From Phoronis australis (Eukaryota; Phoronida; Phoronidae), in the NCBI GenBank assembly GCA_002633005.1, contig NMRA01000083.1, positions 899,161 through 959,160 of the forward strand: DNA of 60,000 nucleotides. The letters are read 5' to 3'. The position numbers and the translations under genes were made by a program. The notes under the pieces were generated by a model. That model did not search any database. It was not told the origin of the DNA and saw only the letters and a program-made list of their open reading frames with translations. Numbering within the stretch: the stretch's first letter is position 1; each line of letters opens with the position of its first letter. This document shows positions 40,201 to 45,825 of the stretch, piece by piece.

Positions 40201-43200
40201 CCCTTGACAATAGGTGTCGTATGTGCAGTGTCTACTTCCGCTACACCTTTTCGTGGCATCCTCCTAAGGAATTTATATGAAAATAAAAGGTGGCGATTAC
40301 AGCTCTTATATCTCACACATGATTTCTCATAAAAACACTTTTGATCCTTCAACTCATGTACTTTGCTGGTTCCCTCAATCTCCGCTCTCGGACCATTATA
40401 TCAGGTATCCCAAACAGTGAGCCACTTTTTGAAATGTACATGTAATTTCTCAGAAACGGATCAACCGAATTTTTTTCAAATTTCTTACAGATAAACTTTT
40501 GGATATCACCAACAAATGCTCAAAATATCAAAGTGATTGCCATAGGAGCATCTGGTAAGGGGCGTACAACAGTGTATGATCACATTTTTAGAATTTAGAG
40601 AAAACGAGCACTCTGAATCTGTAGTCAGATTTTTTCTCGCACTTGCAGGGAAATGGTAGTTTTTGGGAGAAAACTGTCAAATTTGGGGGTTTTAGTCCTA
40701 TTTTTCCATGCCGGGATTTTGTCGATGTGAAATAAACAATTAAAAGTATGTATCATAATTAAGTTTCAGTTATCATGAGTGTCCGCCTCAGAGAAACAAA
40801 AACTCCAAAAAAATAGAAAACGAGACAAAAGTTCACTAAAAAGGCAGGAACTACCAAAAATCGGGGAATGCACAATTCATAGCTCTGAGCGTACCCCATG
40901 AATCTTAGTAAATGGCCCACATTCTCAAAAATTCGAGTCCCCCATGTTTAAGGCTGGGTACGCGCATGCGTATGTGGGAATTTCGAAAGAACAGGAAGTT
41001 TTGTGACTGTCAAAATGAAGAACGACGTATGCTGCAGAATACCCCTATGACAACGTGATAAAACGTGAAACAACAGTACATAAGAAAGCAGACCACGGAC
41101 TGAGCATGGCTTTGCGTACCTTTACCGAAACCTGCCAGACTGATGGTCGTGATTTGTGACCGTATATTGACCAAATCCCTTTGCTTTACAGATTAAAGTT
41201 CGCATATGTGTAGGTATGAAAACATCGGATGCTCTGGAGCAGTACAGTCGCAGTTACATTGATTTTGGCCTAAATCATGAAAATAACATCTCATTTACAT
41301 TAAATAGCTGGGAAATGGACACAACTTAAAAACTGACTTCACAGTTGACATTTCTTATGTTTTCTTCAACAATTCCTATCATTTTAGTAGACATACAATT
41401 GGTAATTGAAGTCACCTTGAGCCAAAGTGTGTTAATTTTCGTTGTTTGATCAGGCTACCACACGGGGTACGATAAAGACGACAATGGCTACATGTATATA
41501 ATGGAACTGGATCATTATCAAATCACAAGAACTGAGTTCTACTGGTATATTTTTTACACAGGCACTTTAAAACAGAGGACTTTATCAAAACAGTTTTCAA
41601 GAAAAACATCACTGGAAAAAATCTATTTTTCCATGAACAACCCCGCTTGCATGAATAAACGAAAGGTGTTAATACTAACCCCAAAAAATGAATTTTTCAA
41701 GCCATTTTCATAACATTAATGTTTTACTCCTATTCTCTTGAAACATTGGAACGTTGCAGCTGAGCCAGTATGAGCGACATCAGGAGTGCAAGTCAAAACT
41801 TCAAAAAGTTCCTAAGTGTTGAACAAATTTAATTTCTTGCTTCTTTCATGTCTCGAACTAGTGTTAACACAACTTTGTTCGTCGTGGTTCTTACAGTTTC
41901 AAGGTGATTACTTAAGTTGCTTCGAAAGTGTTACACCTGACTGTAAATGACTTTTACTTCAATGTGGAGAAGGGACATAGGAGCCATAGAATCAAGGGGC
42001 AGAATTTGATGACGATTTGTCTGCTGTTTGTTTGTGCCTTTCTAAGACCCTGCAGTGTGTGCTGATTGTAATATGGTATGCGTATCACTGGTAAATTATA
42101 CAAACACTTTTTGTTCTACCTTTTCCAACTATTTTTCACAAAATTTCTATTTTATTACGCATGCGCTTTTTGTTAACAAGAGATCATCGATCTTCTCACT
42201 CTCTTTCATTTGAAATAGCTTGAAAACCTGAATTCGGCACTTGTCTTTAGTAACATATGGTCCCGGTATTTGTAATTAAAGTGGTTTCCTTTTTAAAAAA
42301 GCACATGTTCGTTTCTTTTTTAGGTGTGGCCAACGGGGTTAAATGTGCCTGCTAGGATCCCTGAGGCAACATTTTTATAAATAATGGGATTATGTACATG
42401 TATGTCAACTCCAAATTTCAATATTTTGTTAATATTCATCACCACTTACAAATTTCGTGAAAATCATCTACTATAAACAAAATAATATTTTATTGATAAA
42501 TAACACATATGAGTGTCGTGGAAAACGTGAAAACACAATTACTAAGTCTAAGTATTAGTTCTTTTTGAGGTGATAGTGCGGTATTTTCTCTTGTTTATAT
42601 TTTCAAAACGAGAAAGTCATCTAATGCCAGCAGAAATGGATCTGAATCGTTCTTTCTTTTTTTAGCCTCAACGGCAACACGATCTCAGCTAGTAAGGAGC
42701 AGGTTTTCAGTTAAAATGAGGCGGACGCAAACCTAATGCTATTTTTGTCTAACTGGTCCAAATAAGTAAACTGTATATTTCATACAGGGCTTGAAACATT
42801 GTCCAGTGTTGAAAAAGGCAATGATGCTGAATAGTAATTCTTGCTGTGGAATTTGATTTCCCTCACCTGCTTAACAATTGCTGCTTTATTCTTGATATAG
42901 TAGTTATCCAAGGTGACCACGTCAGCATGGGTCCAGTTATACAGTCTATGACTGTACAGTCGACAGGTCTGACCTTCATACGTGTGTACATCACAACGTG
43001 TCGAGTCCAGACACGATTGCATACAATATAAATGAACAGGATAGTTCGTCTCCTTCAGAAGTTGAGCTGAGGCGGAATTTCCATCATCGTTCACGTTTTC
43101 AAATACACTGAATGAATTGTACAGATTATTTGAGCCAGTGTCCCAGCTGCAGGACGCACCTAAGACTATTCTCGGACCACTGATGACAACAACCAGAGTA

Positions 43201-43235
43201 AATACCAGGCAAATCAGGGACCGGCTTACGGCCAT
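8244..43235 (-). CDS. Secreted PAN / EAR / triple F5/8 type C / laminin-G / EAR protein, 22 exons (complete)
   Basis: Exons (transcript order): 43235-42867, 40263-40167, 37059-36951, 35522-35376, 30058-29928, 28958-28783, 28553-28400, 26765-26551, 25536-25432, 25143-24993, 23268-23057, 22740-22624, 20317-20182, 19933-19722, 18625-18518, 18262-18121, 15887-15735, 14405-14325, 13959-13890, 13464-13370, 12920-12816, 8707-8244. All introns are GT-AG, all phases join, and the 3,549-nt sum gives 1,182 residues plus stop. Architecture: signal peptide about 1-27; PAN/apple-like region to 123; five-Cys segment 124-156; EAR repeats 1-4 at about 157-394; discoidin domains at 395-551, 552-706 and 707-860; LamG at 861-1028; EAR 5-7 at 1029-1182. 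No transmembrane or GPI signal is seen at the C-terminus, so it is probably an extracellular adhesion or recognition protein. The function is inferred from the domains only; I do not know a named orthologue. Confidence 0.85.
9266..9391. repeat. Cluster of TGTTACATTTTACG-type motifs
   Basis: 'atgttacattttacgt' (about 9270), several 'ttgttacaatt' variants (9318-9342) and 'ttgttacattttacga' (about 9375) occur within 125 bases. The same motif forms a denser cluster at 12150-12320. This lies in intron 21. Confidence 0.6.
12150..12320. repeat. Dense array of aaaatgtaaca / tgttacatttt motifs in both orientations
   Basis: At least six near-identical copies of an 11-16 base motif occur within 170 bases: forward 'taaaatgtaaca' near 12192, 12210 and 12253, a variant near 12270, and inverse 'ttacatttta' near 12225 and 12303. 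Adjacent inverted copies can form hairpins. Origin unknown. Confidence 0.7.
12816..12920 (-). CDS. Exon 21: end of laminin-G domain
   Basis: Phase 1 in and out, 'ttttcag' acceptor, 'gtaggt' donor. It encodes the terminal LamG strands with the typical 'DGWMKDLFYFD' and 'LSLEDV' motifs (idev..yn.aLs.eev in the family). It joins exon 20 to read VFVGYAAD across the junction. Confidence 0.85.
13370..13464 (-). CDS. Exon 20: laminin-G domain, middle-late part
   Basis: Enters in phase 2 and leaves in phase 1. It encodes 'ISFYVDG', the standard LamG strand that follows the WHH motif, then an acidic stretch 'SDDDAS' before the next strand. Confidence 0.85.
13890..13959 (-). CDS. Exon 19: laminin-G WHH motif
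   Basis: A 70-nt exon with the LamG/pentraxin-like signature 'SDGQWHHIAFTFD'. The acceptor chosen (after 'ttccag', 13959) fits the phase 1 exit of exon 18. A longer read starting further upstream would give 'FAIYVPDG' before it but would not match the incoming phase. Confidence 0.75.
14325..14405 (-). CDS. Exon 18: laminin-G domain, early part
   Basis: An 81-nt exon, phase 1 to phase 1, acceptor 'ccttccag', donor 'gtattt'. It encodes 'FALSSGKIKVGIF', a typical LamG 'f.l..G.l.v' strand pair. Confidence 0.75.
14558..14726 (+). repeat. Direct repeat, copy 1 (about 170 bp)
   Basis: About 95% identical to 15085-15254, starting 'tttatatgcgctaactgcg' and ending near 'gtgacaa.ctgcca'. The two copies flank about 360 bases of unrelated sequence, as terminal direct repeats of a small LTR-like or TRIM-like element would, or as a local duplication. 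Confidence 0.75.
15085..15254 (+). repeat. Direct repeat, copy 2 (about 170 bp)
   Basis: Second copy of the 14558-14726 repeat, same orientation, with only scattered substitutions. It lies in intron 17 of the minus-strand gene. Confidence 0.75.
15735..15887 (-). CDS. Exon 17: start of laminin-G domain
   Basis: Phase 1 in and out, acceptor 'attttcag', donor 'gtaagc'. It encodes 'FFDGTTRF' and 'WSFSLFVKTTSENVGLFGR', the usual opening of a LamG/concanavalin-A-like sandwich (sf.fsf.vkT...g.lf). Confidence 0.85.
16515..16580 (+). repeat. tRNA-like sequence with B box (tRNA pseudogene or SINE head)
   Basis: A 7-bp acceptor-like stem GTGGCCT/AGGTCAC and a perfect T arm 'gtgggttcaagtcccac' are present, but only 32 bases lie between them. 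That leaves no room for normal D and anticodon arms, so a functional tRNA is unlikely. It sits in intron 16. Confidence 0.45.
18121..18262 (-). CDS. Exon 16: third discoidin domain, part 3
   Basis: Phase 0 in, phase 1 out. It encodes 'FAGNSNQNTTVY', 'ARKIRIKP' and 'LRLELYGYD', the F5/8 type C ending (F.GN.d..T.v, aRyiRi.P, lR.ElyG). It lacks the terminal Cys usual in this family. Confidence 0.9.
18518..18625 (-). CDS. Exon 15: third discoidin domain, part 2
   Basis: A 108-nt phase 0-0 exon encoding 'GRADADQWVTAMEVHVSRDG', the tQGR...qWVt.y.v..S.dG core of F5/8 type C. It is followed by a Cys pair (FEC...RAC) that recurs at the same place in all three domains. Confidence 0.9.
19244..19264 (+). 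repeat. (TC)n microsatellite
   Basis: A run of about ten uninterrupted CT dinucleotides in intron 14. Confidence 0.9.
19332..19475. repeat. Short foldback (about 145 bp)
   Basis: The ends 'ctcagttgcataaa' and 'tttatgcaactgag' are perfect inverted repeats, and inner blocks ('gttatt'/'aataac', 'acattgttattgttgaacaatg') add secondary structure. It looks like a small MITE in intron 14. Confidence 0.7.
19722..19933 (-). CDS. Exon 14: third discoidin domain, part 1
   Basis: A 212-nt exon, phase 1 to 0. It encodes 'SALGVQDGRIPYGQTMSTS' (LG...g.I...q.taS in the family) and 'TDYVEVDIGTLAVVTKTGTQ' (..y.qvDLG....v..v.TQ). The first canonical Cys is replaced; two Cys (YC, LC) sit internally. Confidence 0.9.
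20182..20317 (-). CDS. Exon 13: second discoidin domain, part 3
   Basis: Phase 0 to 1. It encodes 'FKGNADKNTIV', 'LARYIRVQP' and 'MRLGVYGHK', the classic F5/8 type C C-terminal half. The terminal Cys is absent. Confidence 0.9.
21640..22520. repeat. Long imperfect inverted repeat with GC-rich arms
   Basis: The arm at about 21640-21760 ('attgctctaaa', 'cctcgacccccacacccc', 'ccccctcgatccac') is the reverse complement of the arm at about 22420-22520 ('gtggatcgagggggtcgtgg', 'tttagagcaat'). The roughly 650-base centre holds a 158-codon open frame (21843-22319, +) rich in Lys/Asn/Ser with no domain I recognise. It may be a non-autonomous foldback element. It lies in intron 12. Confidence 0.65.
22624..22740 (-). 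CDS. Exon 12: second discoidin domain, part 2
   Basis: A 117-nt phase 0-0 exon encoding 'GRNIADPHHQWVTSMKI', 'STDGVTFNC' and 'TNDCEI', the F5/8 type C core with the same internal Cys pair as its neighbours. Confidence 0.9.
23057..23268 (-). CDS. Exon 11: second discoidin domain, part 1
   Basis: A 212-nt exon, phase 1 to 0, the same length as exon 14. It encodes 'RPLGLTDGAIP', 'SWCALFPSD' and 'DYVQVDLGQLYYVTKTATQ'. Strong F5/8 type C match. Confidence 0.92.
23352..23492. repeat. Palindromic GC-rich element with internal duplication
   Basis: The ends 'catgggcg' and 'cgcccatg' are inverted. Inside, 'ccccacttttttcagt' occurs twice about 65 bases apart. Probably a small foldback or MITE in intron 10. 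Confidence 0.5.
24993..25143 (-). CDS. Exon 10: first discoidin domain, part 3
   Basis: Phase 0 to 1. It encodes 'LFSGNFDNSTVVSN', 'MAARFVRFYPKSW' and 'LRAELYGY', typical of the F5/8 type C C-terminal half. The acceptor 'gaacag' at 25144 was chosen over a closer 'tttag' because only it keeps phase 0. Confidence 0.88.
25432..25536 (-). CDS. Exon 9: first discoidin domain, part 2
   Basis: A 105-nt phase 0-0 exon encoding 'GRSCCNQWLETYELHYSND' then two Cys (YNC, SDC). It corresponds to exons 12 and 15. Confidence 0.88.
26242..26242. other. Single ambiguous base (n)
   Basis: One unresolved base in intron 8; it does not touch an exon. Confidence 0.95.
26551..26765 (-). CDS. Exon 8: first discoidin domain, part 1
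   Basis: A 215-nt exon, phase 1 to 0. It encodes 'HPLGLENGDILNSTMSASS' (PLG...g.I....tASs) and 'WLQISLDREYVIVKVATQ' (W.q.dL.....v..v.TQ). The Cys that normally precedes PLG is missing. Confidence 0.9.
27246..27521 (+). repeat. Five tandem copies of a 55-bp unit
   Basis: Head-to-tail copies of a unit that begins 'caacgaatttgcaaaagaat' and ends 'caatagggtactgaa' start at 27246, 27301, 27356, 27411 and 27466 (the last has one extra T). The copies differ at a few bases only. The array leads straight into the Penelope-like coding remnant, so the unit seems to be amplified from its 5' truncation point. Confidence 0.92.
27475..28225 (+). mobile_element. Penelope-like retroelement, 3' part with GIY-YIG endonuclease (truncated, frameshifted)
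   Basis: The first frame (27475-27750) carries the post-RT linker ('YFKIPYVGFYSKIAQRKLNK' and a 'LTFKSLKLSNLF' block). A second frame (27729-27920) has 'YKFICAGCGSSYIGETVRHL' followed by 'R..EHL', the C..C...YIGeT..hl..R..eH pattern of Penelope-like GIY-YIG domains. A third piece reads 'LKIREALHISWCKPNLNRQV' and ends at TAG 28030-28032. The RT is missing and the frames shift twice, so it is inactive. The 3' tail (28033-28225) is the parent sequence of the foldback at 4.2-4.5 kb. A degenerate hammerhead-like motif lies at 28119-28164. It sits in intron 7. Confidence 0.85.
28400..28553 (-). CDS. Exon 7: EAR repeat 4 (second part)
   Basis: Phase 0 to 1, acceptor 'tctttcag', donor 'gtaaac'. It encodes 'SLDCVIFDENGATYAYFPSV' and 'QQMFIKYSD', i.e. 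the inner and outer strands of an EAR blade started in exon 6. Confidence 0.82.
28783..28958 (-). CDS. Exon 6: EAR repeat 3 and start of repeat 4
   Basis: Phase 1 to 0. It encodes 'LFTLYQTLKHRSIGGLCIHR', 'ALYLGLAQS' and 'SIIYTWNE', the full F..yQ.l.t.ga...f.i....yL..a.......s.iy.w pattern of an EAR/EPTP repeat, then the opening strand of the next. Confidence 0.87.
29291..29536. repeat. Foldback element (about 245 bp)
   Basis: The left arm (about 29291-29400: 'caaattccgtagcc', 'aactccac', 'accgaaaatact', 'atcaaactctata') is the reverse complement of the right arm (about 29433-29536: 'tatagagtttgat', 'agtattttcggt', 'gtggagtt', 'ggaatttgta'). An open frame running through it is a by-product. 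Located in intron 5. Confidence 0.78.
29928..30058 (-). CDS. Exon 5: EAR repeat 2 (second part)
   Basis: Phase 2 to 1, acceptor 'gttgcag', donor 'gtggga'. It encodes 'VVFVSDDTHYIVSASLQ' and 'ANVTVHRFDKTT', the inner and outer strands of an EAR blade. Confidence 0.8.
31560..34180 (+). pseudogene. Decayed LINE (endonuclease and reverse transcriptase remnants)
   Basis: The forward strand shows scattered LINE pieces in changing frames. They include an endonuclease-like start 'ILSLNAKCDLFRVILDV' with 'GYSSDCSTHGKLVTY' (31599-31958), and RT blocks 'SPVSLLPAFSKLLENI' (32840-32900) and 'FLDLSKPFDTLDH' (33060-33100). A 'PQG.FLGPL' block sits near 33190 and an 'ADDT' box at about 33275-33290. Many stops and frameshifts; clearly dead. 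It ends near the microsatellite and gap. The order EN-RT indicates a Jockey/CR1-like architecture. It sits in intron 4. Confidence 0.75.
34213..34273 (+). repeat. (CA)n microsatellite at gap edge
   Basis: About 30 CA dinucleotides run into the assembly gap. Confidence 0.95.
34274..34646. other. Assembly gap (373 N)
   Basis: Unknown bases bounded by (CA)n on the left and (CT)n-rich sequence on the right. Frames running across it are meaningless. It lies within intron 4. Confidence 0.99.
34647..34722 (+). repeat. CT-rich low-complexity repeat with ccccgtccctct units
   Basis: (CT)n interrupted by three 'ccccgtc' blocks, at the right edge of the gap. Confidence 0.9.
35376..35522 (-). CDS. Exon 4: end of EAR repeat 1 and start of repeat 2
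   Basis: Phase 2 in and out, acceptor 'tctctag', donor 'gtaagt'. It encodes 'SVYYYDPRKREYTFYQSLEA', the outer strand of one EAR blade running into the F..yQ.l start of the next, with two N-x-S/T-like sites before it. Confidence 0.85.
36733..36811 (+). repeat. tRNA-like (SINE-head-like) sequence
   Basis: An acceptor-like TTGGCTT/GGGCCAA pairing, an A-box-like 'ctctactaggaaagcgtcgg' and a B-box-like 'gggctcgaatcc' occur in tRNA order. Pairing is imperfect, so a tRNA-derived SINE or pseudogene is likely. Located in intron 3. Confidence 0.4.
36951..37059 (-). CDS. Exon 3: EAR repeat 1 (first part)
   Basis: A 109-nt exon, phase 1 to 2. It encodes 'FTQQEPL' and 'GIQHVTIDGKHFLIVVNG', the opening of an EAR/EPTP blade. 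The plus-strand paralog has an exon of the same length and phase at 59800-59908 with the same 'GIQHVTIDGKHFLIVV'. Confidence 0.9.
37439..37924 (+). repeat. Direct duplication, copy 1 (about 490 bp)
   Basis: Starts 'ccagacgaagggg' and ends 'ttgggagcaacggg'. The same sequence in the same orientation recurs at 38129-38644 with moderate divergence; blocks such as 'cctccaaccat' and 'gagttaatcagtcgtgtaag' are shared. Function unknown. Intron 2. Confidence 0.85.
38129..38644 (+). repeat. Direct duplication, copy 2 (about 515 bp)
   Basis: Second copy of the 37439-37924 unit. Both copies include short minus-strand open frames, but these have no recognisable domain and are not conserved in length. Confidence 0.85.
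40167..40263 (-). CDS. Exon 2: short five-Cys segment
   Basis: A 97-nt exon, phase 0 to 1. It encodes 'KRCSGSRHCTYDTYCQGEC' then one more Cys (YEC) and RETG. The Cys spacing is C-x5-C-x5-C-x3-C-x5-C. The plus-strand paralog has the same exon at 53113-53215 with the first four Cys at identical spacing. With five Cys here and five in the mature part of exon 1, disulfides may cross the exon border. Confidence 0.88.
40595..40720 (+). repeat. Dispersed repeat, inverse copy of 1290-1430
   Basis: Reverse-complement match to 1290-1430. It is followed at 40785-40965 by a second repeat block found also at 58925-59085. Confidence 0.65.
40785..40965 (+). repeat. Dispersed repeat shared with 58925-59085
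   Basis: Shared blocks in the same order include 'cactaaaaaggca', 'gaatgcacaattcata' and 'aggctgggt'. Same orientation as the 58.9-kb copy. Probably part of the same element as 40595-40720. Confidence 0.75.
42849..43026 (-). repeat. 178-bp tract near-identical to 50564-50741 (putative conversion tract)
   Basis: Covers the 3' half of exon 1 plus the first 18 bases of intron 1. I count three differences from the paralogous tract; sequence on both sides has diverged strongly. Confidence 0.85.
42867..43235 (-). CDS. Exon 1: signal peptide and PAN/apple-like domain
   Basis: The ATG at 43233-43235 opens a hydrophobic signal peptide ('LICLVFTLVVVISG', predicted cleavage near residue 27). A Cys-rich stretch follows, with 'CMQSCLDSTRCDVHTYEGQT' and then 'CRLYSHRLY', resembling PAN/apple-type C..rC....C..f.y....C.ly patterns. 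The exon ends phase 0 at a 'gtgagg' donor after 123 codons. PAN assignment is by Cys pattern only. Confidence 0.87.
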
Positions 43236-45299
43236 CTCTTTCTCTCTCTTTCCTACACCAAATAAAATTCATGGTTAACGATTAGCTTTTTAATTGGGGT
43301 GTATTAAAATAGAACCCATCATATCAGACACTGCGTACAATGAGCCTATCAAAGTAAACAAAAGGATGCTGGCAACCTTTATTAAAGTCACTTCAATACT
43401 GATGCCTTTTCTATAGGAGTGCGTCAAACCAGCTTCAGTATTGATCCACATCCGGACACATTTATAGAATGTACGAATTCACCGTATCAATATTTATTGA
43501 TGGTCACCTGAGACACAAAGAAAATGAAAATATTATCGAGATCAATTTTTTTGAACACGTGTAGATGACTTTATAGTCTTAACGTAGTTTGGCTTAAAAT
43601 GATACCTGTTCTACCAATCCTCGATCAGTCACCTACTAGTGCATCATTGGGGTCCCCCTGGAGTGATAAAAGCAGGAGTCAACTAAGCATTTGTAGTCTC
43701 TGAGTCACAAATTGGATACCATATAGTTCTTGCTGGGTGGTGTTTCCCTACAGTTGTTTGGGTCACGCTCGCCCGTTCAGCAAACTTTGTAGGGAGTTTG
43801 CTTCAAACTTCTGAGGGTTGTCGAGGGTCATCACTTTTGTTTCAGAGAACTGGATGAGAAAGCCGTTTTTAACATTTGTTAATTGGTCAAAATCGTGTTT
43901 GGTATCCTTTAAAAGGAAAAGTCAATATGGCGCTCACTGGAATTAATCACCGATAATCACTTTAATTGCTGGTCATTCTATTAAAAATTCACGCAAAGCA
44001 ATATGCTTAATAGTCATGTCTCTCTGCTTCTCATTTCAAACACAATAATCGAACAGTGATCATCTCTAGTCATACGCTGTATTTACTCGGTGAAATGGTC
44101 TATAGACACATTAATTGCAACCTATTGCGTTTTCTAAATGACAGCCACGAATGCTCGAGTGCCTGGACTTTAACGACCTTCTTCTCTTGTCCAGGGGATT
44201 CGGACACAGAGATGGGTATCAATGATAGTCGCTGCCTGTTCGCGGAAACATTGTTTTCCGTCCACTTTAGGCGCTGGTTACTATAAAACTAATTCGGTCA
44301 TTGAAAGTTGCACTTTTATCCTTGTTTGGGCAGTAAAATCGGTTAACTACAACAGCAGAAAAGTGCATTACAAATGGTGCTCCTTTGCTGGTATGTCACG
44401 ACCTGCATTGTGTTACCTGTCTGAGTAACACAATGGGGAGACTTGACTTGTGTATGCCGCCGCTTATTACTAAGTGGTCTTAATACCCCCAAAGAATGCA
44501 GTAAAATTTTAATAGGTGAGCGCTTCATGAGAAACAAGTTTATCTAAGCAACAAAAGTGTAGTTGATTCATGGCCACTGTTTTTTTTTTGGTGCACTATT
44601 TTAGTTGCTCACTTTTTCAAAAAAGGATGAGCAAAAATAATGAAGGACTTGCTTTTTACTGATCGCGTGGTAAATCATGGCGTTTCAAATCTTGCTTAGC
44701 CTTTATGTAGCTTTTCAAAAAACACACGAAATTTTCGCTGAATTTGATGCAGGCGCAAAAAAGGGATACCCGCCTGCTTAGTATGGACTTTGGAGTGAGC
44801 TTCCATAAAAAGCACCCTTGTGTAGGGTTCGTTTCAGAAACAATATTTTGCAGGGATTAAATCCATAAGCGTGGTCCCTTCGTTGGAATTTTTAGACAGT
44901 TGAATGTTACTGAGAGTAACCCATTAAGCCCGAAATAGTAAGCACCTCTGTTGAAGATAAGTATTTCATTAGTGGTAATTTGATAATAGTCGCAGCCTTT
45001 TTGCGGATAAAGGCACAAAAATAAAATAGCTAAAACCACTCGAAATGTCGCCCAAGTCCCAGAACTTTGCAATCATTCTGTATTAGTAGGTTCCCGTACA
45101 GGGACATCAGAGGGAGCACAGTGAAATTATTTACATACGGTATAGGTATCCCATACGCAATTAGTTGAGTAAAGCCAAATTCCAAAGGGACTTGAATAAA
45201 CCTTGCCATGTTACAAAGAGCCTCTTTTTGATTTTAAAAACAATACATTCCGCACAGTGCAAAGCGTGATTTTTTCGCATATCTATTGAATAGTTATGT
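43236..45299. other. Intergenic region between divergent genes, left part
   Basis: The putative 5' flank of the minus-strand gene. No conserved promoter element could be assigned. It holds the repeat at 43600-43890 and no supported ORF. Confidence 0.5.
43600..43890 (+). repeat. Dispersed repeat shared with 58510-58825
   Basis: Both copies carry 'accaatcctcg', 'gtcacct.ct', 'tgggtggt', 'tcgagggt' and 'gaaagccgttttta'-like blocks in the same order and orientation. One copy lies just upstream of the minus-strand gene's start and the other in intron 2 of the plus-strand gene. Confidence 0.7.
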
Positions 45300-45825
45300 C
45301 TCAAATACATACACAGAAGGTACCGAGAATGGTGTAGATGAAGTAATATCCCACTCGACATTATTCCGTGTATCGACCGAGACCGAAGGTTGAGGTCGAT
45401 ACGCAGAATTATTTCGAGTGGAATATAACTTCATCTACGCCAATGGAGGTACGCTTTGTATTTATCCCATACTGTTCGAATTCCTAAGTTTCTTTCATTT
45501 TTCCTCCAGATTTTTCAAATACTTCACTCAGACTGTTCACGTGACGGATCACATCCTATATGTATGTGCTTGAGCTTTATATTACAAGTTTCTCTAGGAA
45601 AAGAAACAGTTTTAAATTAACGATTTATTACATGAAAAGAGATAACGAAGATGAAAACAACTGTAATTATGCTTTGAACTTGTAACATTTCCTGAAAATA
45701 GTTAAATAACAACAATATTTGATATTGTAGATACCGAGGAATTGGCGCCTGAGTTGCAGACGATATAAAATTTAGCAATTGAAAACTGAGACAGAAATGT
45801 CATTTAATTAACAGTTTTGTACCAG
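45300..45825 (+). repeat. Dispersed repeat family A, copy 2 (left part)
   Basis: Begins with a palindrome (about 45315-45455, with an inner 'gtatcgacc...ggtcgatac' hairpin) and continues parallel to copy 1 at 3815-4661. It is broken at 'taccag' (45820-45825) by the LINE and resumes at 48470. Confidence 0.78.
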
